A stretch of 5,924 nt of DNA from Clostridiales bacterium (GCA_003510345.1 DOMW01000166.1:1-5924), one strand, 5' to 3'; positions 1 to 5,924 are shown, counted from the stretch's first letter. Program-made: numbers and translations. Notes: a model not told the origin generated them from the letters alone.

Positions 1-1
1 C

Positions 2-550
2 GGAGGGGGAGGCCCGGCGGACCCGCCGCCCCAGCCCGCGAAGCCGGAGTTTTATGAAAAGCAGGATATACTGAACGCGCGGGTGGAAACGACGACCACG
101 ATCGGGGGCATTCCCCTGCAAATCACCACATGGACGCCCGCGAACGCGAATTATGTGATACAGAAAGTGGAAGTGCGGGATGAATACGCGGAATCTACGG
201 GCCGCCTGCGCGCGTTTGGCTTCACGCCCACGGGCGTCCGCGGCGGCACGATCACCGTGGACAAGGGCGTGGACGACGCCATTGATACAGCCTGGGTAAG
301 CCGCAAAACAGCCAGCCCGAACGGGAGCTATGATACGGATATCGGCTGGCGCTCCGAGGTGGTTTTGAACACAAAGGTGATCGGCGGCACAGACACGGCG
401 GTGGGCGTGATGGACCACAGCGACGCCCGAAGTTTTGTGGAGTTCACCATCACGAAAGGCACGCCCGCTTATGTAGTGACGGCTGTGGGCGGCGCGGGGC
501 GCACCTATGTGCACGGCGGCACGGGCTACGACCAGCTTAACCCGGCGCGC
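2..550 (+). other. Gly/Pro-rich segment and partial N-terminal beta-sandwich of the hydrolase
   Basis: Bases 2-49 encode a low-complexity stretch (GGGGPADPPPQPAKPE). It is followed by YEKQDILNARV and alternating hydrophobic strands such as IPLQITTWTPANANYVIQKV. In GH95 and related clan GH-L enzymes the first half of the N-terminal domain is followed by an 'LDL...A.v' strand and a strand leading to a residue pair like 'dNvlv'; the pattern here matches that second half. If so, the first half of the domain is upstream of the window and the Gly/Pro stretch is a loop insertion within it. This placement is inferred from motif order, not from an alignment. Confidence 0.55.
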
Positions 551-3500
551 AATGGCGAAACCCCCGTGCAGGAATCGGCCAGGATGCTGGCGGCTGTTAC
601 GAGTGAAGCGAATATTACCACAATGCTCGAAGACCATGCCGCGTGGTGGAAAAACTATTGGATGCAGTCTTACGTGAAGGTGAACGGGGGCGGCCCGCTT
701 GCCAGCGTGGAAAAATATTATTACGCCGCGCAGTACCTGCTTGGGGCCTCCACGCGGGAAGGCAAGCAGCCGGCGGGCCTTTTCGCCCACTGGCACACCA
801 CCGATTCCTCCACATGGAACGGCGACTACCACCTGAACTATAACTTCATCTCCACATGGTACGGCTCGGCCTCAAGCAACCGCGAAGAGCAGCTTTTGCC
901 CGCCGTTATGGCGCTGAACGACTATATATCCGTCGCGCGGGAAAACGCGGCCTCCACAGCGCGCAACGGCACGCGCGGCATAGAGAACATCACAAACGGC
1001 AATGACCCGAACCGCCCGGCTTATTCGCCGAACGAGGACACGCCGTATATACAGTACCGCCTGGAAAAAGACGCGGCGGAGGGCGTCACCACCATTCACC
1101 CGCAAAACGGCATCGCGGGAGGCTTGCTCTTCCCCGTGGGCGTGGGGCCGTGGGGTTCCGCCCCGGATACCGGCTTCCACGGCGAGGCGGTGAACGGCCC
1201 GTTTTCCGCGTGGCCGATGATAGAGTATTACAATTATACGCTGGATACGGATTTTCTCGCGGATAAAGCGTTTGACATGGTAAAAGGCACGGCTACGTTT
1301 GGCGTGGGCTGGATGGAAAACTACGCGACGGACGCGGACGGGCAAGAGCTGTACAGGCTTATCTCCGGCTATAACGAAGGCTCGTGGAGCCTGAACCCCG
1401 CCGTTGAGCTGGGGGCGTATAAGATGGTGCTGGAATATGCCGCGAAATACGGCAGGATACTGGACGCGGCGGGCAAACTCAACCCGGCCGACCGGGCCAT
1501 GATCGAGGTATGGGAAAATGTGCGCGCCGGAATGGCCGCGCAGCCCACGGCTATGTCGCAGGGCAATGATCTAACTACAATGGCCCTGTGCTACGCGCTT
1601 GCGCAGGAGGAGTATAAAGACGGCGTCTGGGCGGAAATGGCCAGCCCGCTGCCGAGCGACGGCAATATTATCCCGCTCGAGTCCATCATCCCCTCCGGCC
1701 AGATCGGCTATTTCTCGCCGGAAGAGGAGCTGCAAACCGCGCGCAACACGATACTGCGTTTTGGCGGCAACGCGTGGTCCACGATGAACAATTTCCCCAA
1801 AGGCTTCCCCGTGGCGGCCCGCGTGAAGTTTAACCCCGACAGCCTTATGACGGCGCTGGCCGATCGGATAAACAAGCAAATACAGGCCGCCAATTTGCGT
1901 ATAAGCGACGACGCCCACGGTATTGAGAAGACGGGTGCGATCGAAGCGATAAACAGTATGCTGATCATCGGCGATAAAGACGTTGTGAAGGTGTTCCCCA
2001 ACTGGTATACGGGCGGCACGAATTTTGTGAACCCCGGCGTGGCAAAAAAAGACGCCGAGTTCCATCGCCTGCGCGCGCCCGGCGCGTTTACCGTAAGCGC
2101 GAAATACGAAGCGGGCGCGTTTAGCGGGGGCGGCGGGGTCACCAGCCTGAAAGTGACGAGTGAGGCGGGCGCAAGGCTCACCATAGCGTCGCCGTGGGGA
2201 AGGAATATCGTTGTGAAGGGATCGGACAGCGGCAATGTGCCGTTTGACTTCGGAACGGCCCCCAACCACCCGGAGGAGGTCACGGTTTCCTTTGACACCG
2301 CGAAAGGCGAGACTTATACATTTGAGCCGGACGGGGGAACCTATTCCCAGCCGGTGAATGCCAACGTTACATTCGCTGTGGAGCCGCAAAACGCCGTAGT
2401 AACGATAACCGGCAAGAACGGCGTGCCTATCAGCCCGGTGCAAGCGGCGAACGGCGACGTGAAAACGCTGGATAACGGCCTGTACAGCTACACCGCCACG
2501 GCGGACGGCTACAACGATAAGCTGGGCTACTTTGTGGTAAGCGGCGTAGATATGACGGCGGAGATTGCCATGCAGGCCACCGCGAGCGCGGTGTTTGACA
2601 TAACCCCGCAAACCGCGCGGGTCACCGTCCAAAAAGACGGCGTGACGGTGGGAACGGTGAACGGAAACGGCAGCCTGCCGCTTGCCGACGGCGTGTACAC
2701 CTATACCGCGTCGGCCCCGGGCTTTAACCAAAAGGAAGGCAAGTTCAGGATCGACGAGGGCAGGGATACGCTCGTGCAAGATTCGCTGGTGGGCTTTGCG
2801 AAAGCGAGCTTTGCGGTTACGTTTTCACCGGCGGCGGACCCCGCCCCGCAAGCCGCGATCGTTGTGTGGAACAGCCTGGACGAAGTGTGCGAGCCGCAGG
2901 AAGCGGGGGTTTATATGCTGCCGGACGGCGCGTACCGTTATAGAGTAGCGGCCGGGGGGTATGCCACCGTGAACGGTACGTTTACCGTAGACAAGGCGGC
3001 TGCGGATGAGCAAACGGTCAATGTTTTACTCAGCGCAGGGGAGGTTGACATCAGCTTCGATATCGCGCCGCAAGCCGCGTCCGACGCCGCAATGAAGCTG
3101 TATGACGCGGTGACAGGCGATGAGATCGCGCCAAAAACCGGCAGGACGTACACGCTTACCGCGGGCAAAACCTATGCGTATACAGCCGTTAAGACGGATT
3201 ATCTCGATGAAAGCGGTATGCTGACGGCGGAAGGCCCCGGCTCTGTTACCATCACCATGCGGGCCAAAGCGACGGAGCTGCCCATCGAAGGCGACGATAT
3301 GGAGGGCGACACCAGGCATACCACCGACCCGGGGTTTAATTTTGACGGCAACCACATCAACAACATACGCAGCGACGACTGGATTTGCTATAAAAACCGC
3401 TTTATATTGGGCGGGATAACGGATTTTGAAATCGAATATGCAACGATGGCCGATACGCTTGGCGCGGTTAAGGTGTACCTCGCGCCTGTCGGTTCGCAGG

Positions 3501-5773
3501 ATATTAGCGACGGCACGCTCATCATAAGCCTGACCGGCCTTCCCTCAACCGGTGGTTGGGGCGCTCCATATAGAACAGGCTCCGTGTTAGGGCAGGGGCA
3601 GACTATTGAGCCGCACGAGGGCGGTTTTTACGACATTTATATCAAATTCGGCGGCGACGGCAACCCGCACGCGATGCGTTTCACGCTTGACCCCAATATT
3701 ACAAGCACCTACGACGTTACATTTAACGTGTGGCCCGCGAGCGCAAGCTTTGCGCTCACCAAAGCGGGGGAAAGCACGGTGGTTGACCCCGTTCCACCCG
3801 GCGGGCAGGCTTATTCGCTCGCCGAGGGCCTGTACCACTACAAGGCGGAAATGCCGGGGTACGGAACGGAGGAAGCCGTGGTTTTGGTTAAAAAAGACCA
3901 AACCATAGATATTCGGCTGCTTCCGCCGGCGGTCGATATAAGCGGCTTTACGGCGAAAACCGGCCTTACATACAACGGTGACCCGCAAGGCGACGTATAC
4001 ACGGGAACCGCCGTGTTCACAAAGGACGGCGCGCCTGTTACGATTGCCAGCCCTGTTTTCACCGATCACTACACAAGCGTGGCCGGGTATGACAGCCCCA
4101 CCCCGCCCATAAACGCGGGTTCATACACGCTGACGCGCACACTGGTGCACGACGATTACAGCGGCACGGTTGAAATCCCGTTCATAATCGAGAAAAAGCC
4201 CGTTGACGTGCAGGCGAATGCCGGTTACGTGGTTAGCAAGCCTTACGATGGCACAACGAGCGCTGGCGCGGCCGCGGGCGGGCTTACCGCAACGGGCGTT
4301 CTCGCAAAGGACAGCGCGGTGGAAGCGGCGGTCTCATTCGTGGGCGAATATCCAGAGGCAAACGCCGGAGCGTATGCCGTTGACCTGCACATTGCCCTTA
4401 TCGGCACGGGTAACTCAAACTATCGCCTTGTGTCGAACACAGTGCCTGTTTCGGGCGCGCAAATAACCAAAATCCCGCCGACAGCCGTCCACTTTACCGT
4501 TCCGGCTGTGATGGAGGACGGAACCGAACAAGTCGGTTACCGGCTCAAGCCCCAATATGACGGGCTGGGCGCGCCCAAAAATGTTACCTATACGGGTACA
4601 AACGGCACAACCTATGGGCCGTCGGAAACGCCGCCGACCGGGGAAGGCTACTACAGCATAACGGCAGAATTTGAAGACGGCGCAAACTTTAACGCGACCA
4701 GCGCGCCGCTTGACCTGGGCACATTGCACATTGAAGCGCCCGCGCTGCTGTTGGGCGGTGACGGTGTGGTCACGGTCGCCCCGGACAGTATAACGCATAA
4801 TGAGATGACGCTGAACTGGACAAAAGCGACAGGGAGGCTGAGCGGCCAGGACGAGATTCGGTACTATGTGTATCTGGTGAACGACGCGCCGGTTGCGCTT
4901 GCCGACATGCCGGACAGTAACGACACGCTGCTAAACGCGGGCGGTACGCTGGATATCGACAGCCATTTCGCGACAAACCTGCAGCCGCAAACAGCGCACA
5001 CATTCATCGTTGTGGCCGAGGACACCGCAGGGAACCGCAGGGCGTATAACCCGGTGAGCGAGACCACGCTGGAAGCGCCCGCAGGTGCGCTTACGGGTAC
5101 GGCGGTGATCGACAATATGAACCCAAGTGTGGGCAGTGTGCTCACAGCCGCGCTTTTAGACGGCAATTCCGCTGCGCTCAGCTACACATGGATATCCGGC
5201 GGCGAGGCGCTCGGCAGCGGTGAAACCTACACGGTGAAAGAAAGCGACATAGGCAAGGCGATTCAGGTGGTCATAACGGCGGAAGACAAAACAGGCGCCG
5301 TTACAAGCCTTCAGACGGCGCCTGTGGTTGAGACCTTCATAGCGGCCACTGGCATAGCGTTGAACAAAAATGCTATAGACATGAGGATTGGAGACAGAGA
5401 GCAGCTTATTGCGGCTGTCTTGCCTGAAGACGCCACCAACAAGGCGGTAATCTGGACGAGCAGCAACCCGGCGGTTGCGGCTGTGGATGTGTTTGGCATG
5501 GTTACGGCGGCGGGCTATGGCGAGGCGGTCATTACTGCGGCGTCGGCGGAAAATGCCGCACTTACCGCTACGTGCGCGATCAGAGTGCCAACGCCACCAG
5601 CGCCACAGACGCCACAGCAGCCGCAGATGCCCGCGCAAGGCCGTGGTTCGTGGACTGGGGACGACAGCAACCTGGCATTGTGGATCGTGCTGCTCTGTGG
5701 GGTTTCCGTTGTGCTGGTGGGCGTAATCTACCGCCGCAGGAAGGGTGCGGGGGATAAGGCGCGTTCTGAATAG
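2..5773 (+). CDS. Large multidomain surface glycoside hydrolase, GH95-like (5' partial)
   Basis: The frame is open from the left edge to TAG at 5771-5773, giving 1923 residues without a stop. The GTG at 83 is not a convincing start: it has no Shine-Dalgarno sequence, and the codons before it (YEKQDILNARV) fit a GH95 N-domain strand, so the gene continues upstream and any signal peptide is outside the window. Domain order is N-terminal beta-sandwich, (alpha/alpha)6 catalytic barrel, C-terminal beta-domain, four PEGA-like repeats, a CBM6-like module, a fifth PEGA-like repeat, three MBG/YDG modules, FN3-like, Ig-like, Big_2, Pro/Gln linker and membrane anchor. The inferred role is hydrolysis of terminal sugars, possibly L-fucose or a related residue, from glycans at the cell surface. 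Canonical GH95 enzymes are often about 750-900 residues; here roughly 1150 residues of accessory modules follow the catalytic part. Substrate cannot be read from sequence. GH65-type or another clan GH-L member is the main alternative. No other gene is visible in the same transcript. Confidence 0.9.
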   Translation, partial: GGGGPADPPPQPAKPEFYEKQDILNARVETTTTIGGIPLQITTWTPANANYVIQKVEVRDEYAESTGRLRAFGFTPTGVRGGTITVDKGVDDAIDTAWVSRKTASPNGSYDTDIGWRSEVVLNTKVIGGTDTAVGVMDHSDARSFVEFTITKGTPAYVVTAVGGAGRTYVHGGTGYDQLNPARNGETPVQESARMLAAVTSEANITTMLEDHAAWWKNYWMQSYVKVNGGGPLASVEKYYYAAQYLLGASTREGKQPAGLFAHWHTTDSSTWNGDYHLNYNFISTWYGSASSNREEQLLPAVMALNDYISVARENAASTARNGTRGIENITNGNDPNRPAYSPNEDTPYIQYRLEKDAAEGVTTIHPQNGIAGGLLFPVGVGPWGSAPDTGFHGEAVNGPFSAWPMIEYYNYTLDTDFLADKAFDMVKGTATFGVGWMENYATDADGQELYRLISGYNEGSWSLNPAVELGAYKMVLEYAAKYGRILDAAGKLNPADRAMIEVWENVRAGMAAQPTAMSQGNDLTTMALCYALAQEEYKDGVWAEMASPLPSDGNIIPLESIIPSGQIGYFSPEEELQTARNTILRFGGNAWSTMNNFPKGFPVAARVKFNPDSLMTALADRINKQIQAANLRISDDAHGIEKTGAIEAINSMLIIGDKDVVKVFPNWYTGGTNFVNPGVAKKDAEFHRLRAPGAFTVSAKYEAGAFSGGGGVTSLKVTSEAGARLTIASPWGRNIVVKGSDSGNVPFDFGTAPNHPEEVTVSFDTAKGETYTFEPDGGTYSQPVNANVTFAVEPQNAVVTITGKNGVPISPVQAANGDVKTLDNGLYSYTATADGYNDKLGYFVVSGVDMTAEIAMQATASAVFDITPQTARVTVQKDGVTVGTVNGNGSLPLADGVYTYTASAPGFNQKEGKFRIDEGRDTLVQDSLVGFAKASFAVTFSPAADPAPQAAIVVWNSLDEVCEPQEAGVYMLPDGAYRYRVAAGGYATVNGTFTVDKAAADEQTVNVLLSAGEVDISFDIAPQAASDAAMKLYDAVTGDEIAPKTGRTYTLTAGKTYAYTAVKTDYLDESGMLTAEGPGSVTITMRAKATELPIEGDDMEGDTRHTTDPGFNFDGNHINNIRSDDWICYKNRFILGGITDFEIEYATMADTLGAVKVYLAPVGSQDISDGTLIISLTGLPSTGGWGAPYRTGSVLGQGQTIEPHEGGFYDIYIKFGGDGNPHAMRFTLDPNITSTYDVTFNVWPASASFALTKAGESTVVDPVPPGGQAYSLAEGLYHYKAEMPGYGTEEAVVLVKKDQTIDIRLLPPAVDISGFTAKTGLTYNGDPQGDVYTGTAVFTKDGAPVTIASPVFTDHYTSVAGYDSPTPPINAGSYTLTRTLVHDDYSGTVEIPFIIEKKPVDVQANAGYVVSKPYDGTTSAGAAAGGLTATGVLAKDSAVEAAVSFVGEYPEANAGAYAVDLHIALIGTGNSNYRLVSNTVPVSGAQITKIPPTAVHFTVPAVMEDGTEQVGYRLKPQYDGLGAPKNVTYTGTNGTTYGPSETPPTGEGYYSITAEFEDGANFNATSAPLDLGTLHIEAPALLLGGDGVVTVAPDSITHNEMTLNWTKATGRLSGQDEIRYYVYLVNDAPVALADMPDSNDTLLNAGGTLDIDSHFATNLQPQTAHTFIVVAEDTAGNRRAYNPVSETTLEAPAGALTGTAVIDNMNPSVGSVLTAALLDGNSAALSYTWISGGEALGSGETYTVKESDIGKAIQVVITAEDKTGAVTSLQTAPVVETFIAATGIALNKNAIDMRIGDREQLIAAVLPEDATNKAVIWTSSNPAVAAVDVFGMVTAAGYGEAVITAASAENAALTATCAIRVPTPPAPQTPQQPQMPAQGRGSWTGDDSNLALWIVLLCGVSVVLVGVIYRRRKGAGDKARSE
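551..2347 (+). other. GH95-like (alpha/alpha)6 catalytic domain with C-terminal beta-domain
   Basis: Family-like landmarks appear in order. A helix with HAAWWKNYW (635-661) matches the GH95 'H..WW..fW' entry. GLFAHWHTTDSSTWNGDYHL is followed by NYN (836-844), which matches the family's 'G.w......W..dyh.N.N' region. The two Asn (codons 836 and 842) correspond to the pair that activates water in the Bifidobacterium 1,2-alpha-L-fucosidase AfcA. GYNEGSW (Glu codon 1376) sits where GH95 has 'SPEN' and is the candidate general acid. HGIEKTGAIEAINSML (1916-1963) and VFPNW match the 'gg.Gi.E...e.Llqs....i.lfPa.p' block. LRAPGAFTVSAKY and LKVTSEAG match the C-terminal 'LraRGgF.v......v..v.i.S..G' region. 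The acidic partner of the water-activating pair (Asp766 in AfcA) could not be placed with confidence. Substrate is unknown. Confidence 0.72.
2357..3271 (+). repeat. Four tandem PEGA-like beta-sandwich repeats
   Basis: Units of about 71-82 residues run at 2357-2581, 2582-2794, 2795-3040 and 3041-3271. Each has a strand like 'v.F.i.Pq.A.v.v', then a conserved core 'L.dG.Y.Y.a...gY....G.f.v', then a closing strand. The cores begin at 2468 (LDNGLYSYTATADGY), 2681 (LADGVYTYTASAPGF), 2918 (LPDGAYRYRVAAGGY) and 3155 (LTAGKTYAYTAVKTDY). The copies have diverged clearly at the protein level, so this is an old duplication rather than a recent DNA repeat. PEGA-type domains are common in bacterial surface proteins as spacers or carbohydrate-associated modules. 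The family name is assigned from the pattern; other Ig-like folds are possible. Confidence 0.7.
3272..3697 (+). other. CBM6-like carbohydrate-binding module
   Basis: This block of about 142 residues differs from its flanking repeats. It contains FDGNHINNI (3341-3367), SDDWICYKN with Trp codon 3380, then FEIEYATMADTLGAVKVYLA, STGGWGAPY (Trp codon 3557) and FYDIYIKFGGDG near the end. The order 'dW..y.n..f', 'f.i..a....g.i.v.l', 'tGgW', 'G.ydiYi.F.g' is characteristic of CBM6/CBM35 beta-jelly-roll modules, where an aromatic residue of the 'tGGW' region often lines the sugar site. A role in holding the enzyme on glycan is inferred. The ligand is not predictable. Confidence 0.65.
3698..3931 (+). 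repeat. Fifth PEGA-like repeat, separated from the others by the CBM
   Basis: It begins TYDVTFNVWPASASFALTKA and carries the same core as the upstream copies, LAEGLYHYKAEMPGY from 3818, closing with IDIRLLPP. It differs in having EEAVVLV where most copies have 'G.F.V'. Its position after the carbohydrate-binding module suggests that the module was inserted into a repeat array, or that PEGA-like units act as spacers on both sides of it. Confidence 0.65.
3932..4741 (+). other. Three MBG/YDG-type beta modules
   Basis: Approximate units are 3932-4201, 4202-4480 and 4481-4741. The first opens with GLTYNGDPQ (3962-3988) and has NAGSYTLTRTL and a closing FIIEKKPVDV, the usual MBG 'tYnG.pq ... aGtYt.t ... 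f.I.kk' pattern. The second has KPYDGTT (4238-4258), the signature of YDG domains, then NAGAYAVDLHIAL, NSNYRLV and a closing AQITKIPP. The third has PQYDGLG, GEGYYSITAEFEDGANF and ends LHIEAP. These modules occur in secreted and cell-surface proteins of Bacillota and other bacteria and are thought to act as rigid stalk units. The third unit is the least certain. Confidence 0.65.
4742..5332 (+). other. FN3-like module followed by an Ig-like module
   Basis: The FN3-like part (to about 5086) has MTLNWTKAT with Trp codon 4817, YYVYLVND, then NLQPQTAHTFIVVAEDTAGN. This matches the FN3 order 'l.W..a', 'Y.vy', 'L.p.T.Y.f.V.A.D.aGN', with His in place of the usual Tyr. The next module (5087-5332) has LSYTWISGGEALGSGETYTV with Trp codon 5189, then SDIGKAIQVVITAEDKTG. 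That is the common bacterial surface pattern 'ytW...g..lg.g.tYtv...diGk.i.v.vta....G'. Both look structural. Boundaries are approximate. Confidence 0.65.
5333..5590 (+). other. Big_2 bacterial Ig-like domain
   Basis: The sequence contains TGIALNKNAIDMRIGDREQL, a strand AAVLPEDATNKAVIWTSSNP (Trp codon 5453), then AVAAVDVFGMVTAAGYGEAV and ITAAS. This is the standard Big_2 order '.i.l....l.l..G....l.a.v.P..at...v.W.SsnpavA.Vd..G.Vta...G.a.Ita.s'. The fold is typical of Bacillota surface proteins and intimin-like proteins. Here it is the last folded module before the membrane anchor. Confidence 0.88.
5591..5770 (+). other. Pro/Gln linker, sorting-signal-like motif, membrane helix and basic tail
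   Basis: Bases 5591-5635 encode a Pro/Gln-rich wall-spanning type linker (TPPAPQTPQQPQMPA). Next comes GSWTGDDSNLALW (5645-5683), which matches the 'P.TGD.snlaLW' form of C-terminal signals in many Clostridia surface proteins but lacks the Leu-Pro of LPxTG. A 20-residue hydrophobic stretch follows (5672-5731, LALWIVLL to VGVIY), then RRRK (5732-5743) and a short charged end. The predicted topology is outside-to-inside with the tail in the cytoplasm. Either a non-canonical sortase or plain membrane anchoring would fit. Confidence 0.8.
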
Positions 5774-5799
5774 AAAAACCCGAAGAGGGTTTTTCTATT
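5769..5799. terminator. Rho-independent terminator, symmetric and probably bidirectional
   Basis: Arms AATAGAAAAACCC (5769-5781) and GGGTTTTTCTATT (5787-5799) pair perfectly over 13 bp around a 5-base loop, GAAGA. The GGG is followed by TTTTT on the plus strand, and the same holds on the minus strand because the stem is self-complementary, so transcripts from either side could end here. The TAG stop of the large gene lies inside the left arm. Confidence 0.85.
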
Positions 5800-5924
5800 T
5801 GGTCACAGGTTCCTTGACCGGGAGGAATACTTGCGTTCGATGGCGGACGGAATTTGCGCCCGCTCCTGCGCTACTGATAAAGCGGAAACGTTTTCCACCG
5901 TAGATAGTTATGACGCTGCCGCTG
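5795..5924 (-). CDS. Possible C-terminal end of a convergent gene (partial, unidentified)
   Basis: On the minus strand the frame is open from the right edge (codon 5923-5921) for 42 codons to TAG at 5797-5795. It includes VITIYGGKRFRFISSAG and ends VFLPVKEPVTK. I recognise no family. The main support is the layout: this stop also falls inside the terminator stem, in the mirror position to the stop of the large gene, as expected for two convergent genes sharing one terminator. Against it, the plus strand in the same codon register is also open, with TTG at 5831 behind GGAGG (5821-5825), reading LRSMADGICARSCATDKA. Purine bias at first codon positions does not separate the two. About 120 bases is too little to decide. 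Confidence 0.35.
   Translation of the reverse strand, partial: SGSVITIYGGKRFRFISSAGAGANSVRHRTQVFLPVKEPVTK

Noticed and set aside
54..74. Short ATG frame near the left edge (MKSRIY then stop)
   Set aside because: Only six codons, in a different frame from the main gene, and it overlaps the clearly coding N-domain sequence; spurious.
872..1345. Minus-strand open frame of 157 codons
   Set aside because: Same cause: an Arg/Val-rich shadow of the hydrolase, with no domain pattern and no supporting start context.
1571..2779. Long minus-strand open frame of 402 codons opposite the catalytic domain
   Set aside because: It is antisense to a well-supported domain, its translation is rich in Arg, His, Val and Gly with no recognisable domain, and long antisense frames are expected where GC-ending codons dominate.
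3544..3560. Small inverted repeat around CAACCGGTGGTTG
   Set aside because: A 5-bp stem inside the codons for the CBM 'TGGW' motif; too short, and explained by coding sequence.
5024..5042. Direct repeat ACCGCAGGG twice with a 10-base period
   Set aside because: The period is not a multiple of three and both copies lie within the ordinary FN3-like coding pattern (DTAGN); best seen as chance.
5156..5638. Minus-strand open frame of 160 codons opposite the Ig-like and Big_2 region
   Set aside because: The plus strand there encodes a textbook Big_2 domain; the antisense product is Arg-rich and shows no family features.
1..5924. A new multi-gene system such as defence, mobile element, CRISPR or secretion locus
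   Set aside because: Only one substantial gene is present. No transposase, integrase, CRISPR-type spaced repeats, tRNA or rRNA could be recognised on either strand.

Overview
The window is almost entirely one very large plus-strand gene, cut by the left edge. It encodes a multidomain surface glycoside hydrolase. The reading frame is open from base 2 to the TAG at 5771-5773, giving 1923 visible residues. The first in-frame start-like codon, a GTG at 83, lies inside a recognisable beta-sandwich and has no Shine-Dalgarno sequence, so the true start and export signal lie upstream of the window.

Layout: (i) about 2-550, a Gly/Pro-rich stretch followed by the rest of an N-terminal beta-sandwich; (ii) about 551-2347, an (alpha/alpha)6-barrel catalytic domain and its C-terminal beta-domain, most like family GH95 (alpha-L-fucosidase/alpha-L-galactosidase type) but divergent; (iii) 2357-3271, four tandem PEGA-like repeats; (iv) 3272-3697, a CBM6-like carbohydrate-binding module; (v) 3698-3931, a fifth PEGA-like repeat; (vi) 3932-4741, three MBG/YDG-type beta modules; (vii) 4742-5086, an FN3-like module; (viii) 5087-5332, an Ig-like module; (ix) 5333-5590, a Big_2 (bacterial Ig-like) domain; (x) 5591-5770, a Pro/Gln linker, a degenerate sorting-signal-like motif, one membrane helix and a basic tail. 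The inferred picture is an exported enzyme anchored at its C-terminus, with the catalytic head held away from the cell on a long stalk that carries a glycan-binding module partway along.

The gene ends in a strong, nearly symmetric rho-independent hairpin whose stem contains the stop codon. The last 124 bases hold no complete gene. Both strands are open there in the same codon register. A minus-strand gene converging on the shared terminator is slightly favoured; a plus-strand gene starting with TTG behind GGAGG is the alternative.

Organism (inference): the DNA is GC-rich with GC-ending codons, and the C-terminus (TGDDSNLALW, hydrophobic helix, RRRK) resembles surface proteins of gut-type Clostridia (Bacillota). 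A relatively GC-rich member of that class, living on host or plant glycans, fits best. The short span and open left edge would suit a metagenomic contig. I see no RNA genes, mobile elements, CRISPR arrays or defence systems, and nothing that amounts to a new multi-gene system. The interest lies in the architecture of this one protein and in the shared terminator.
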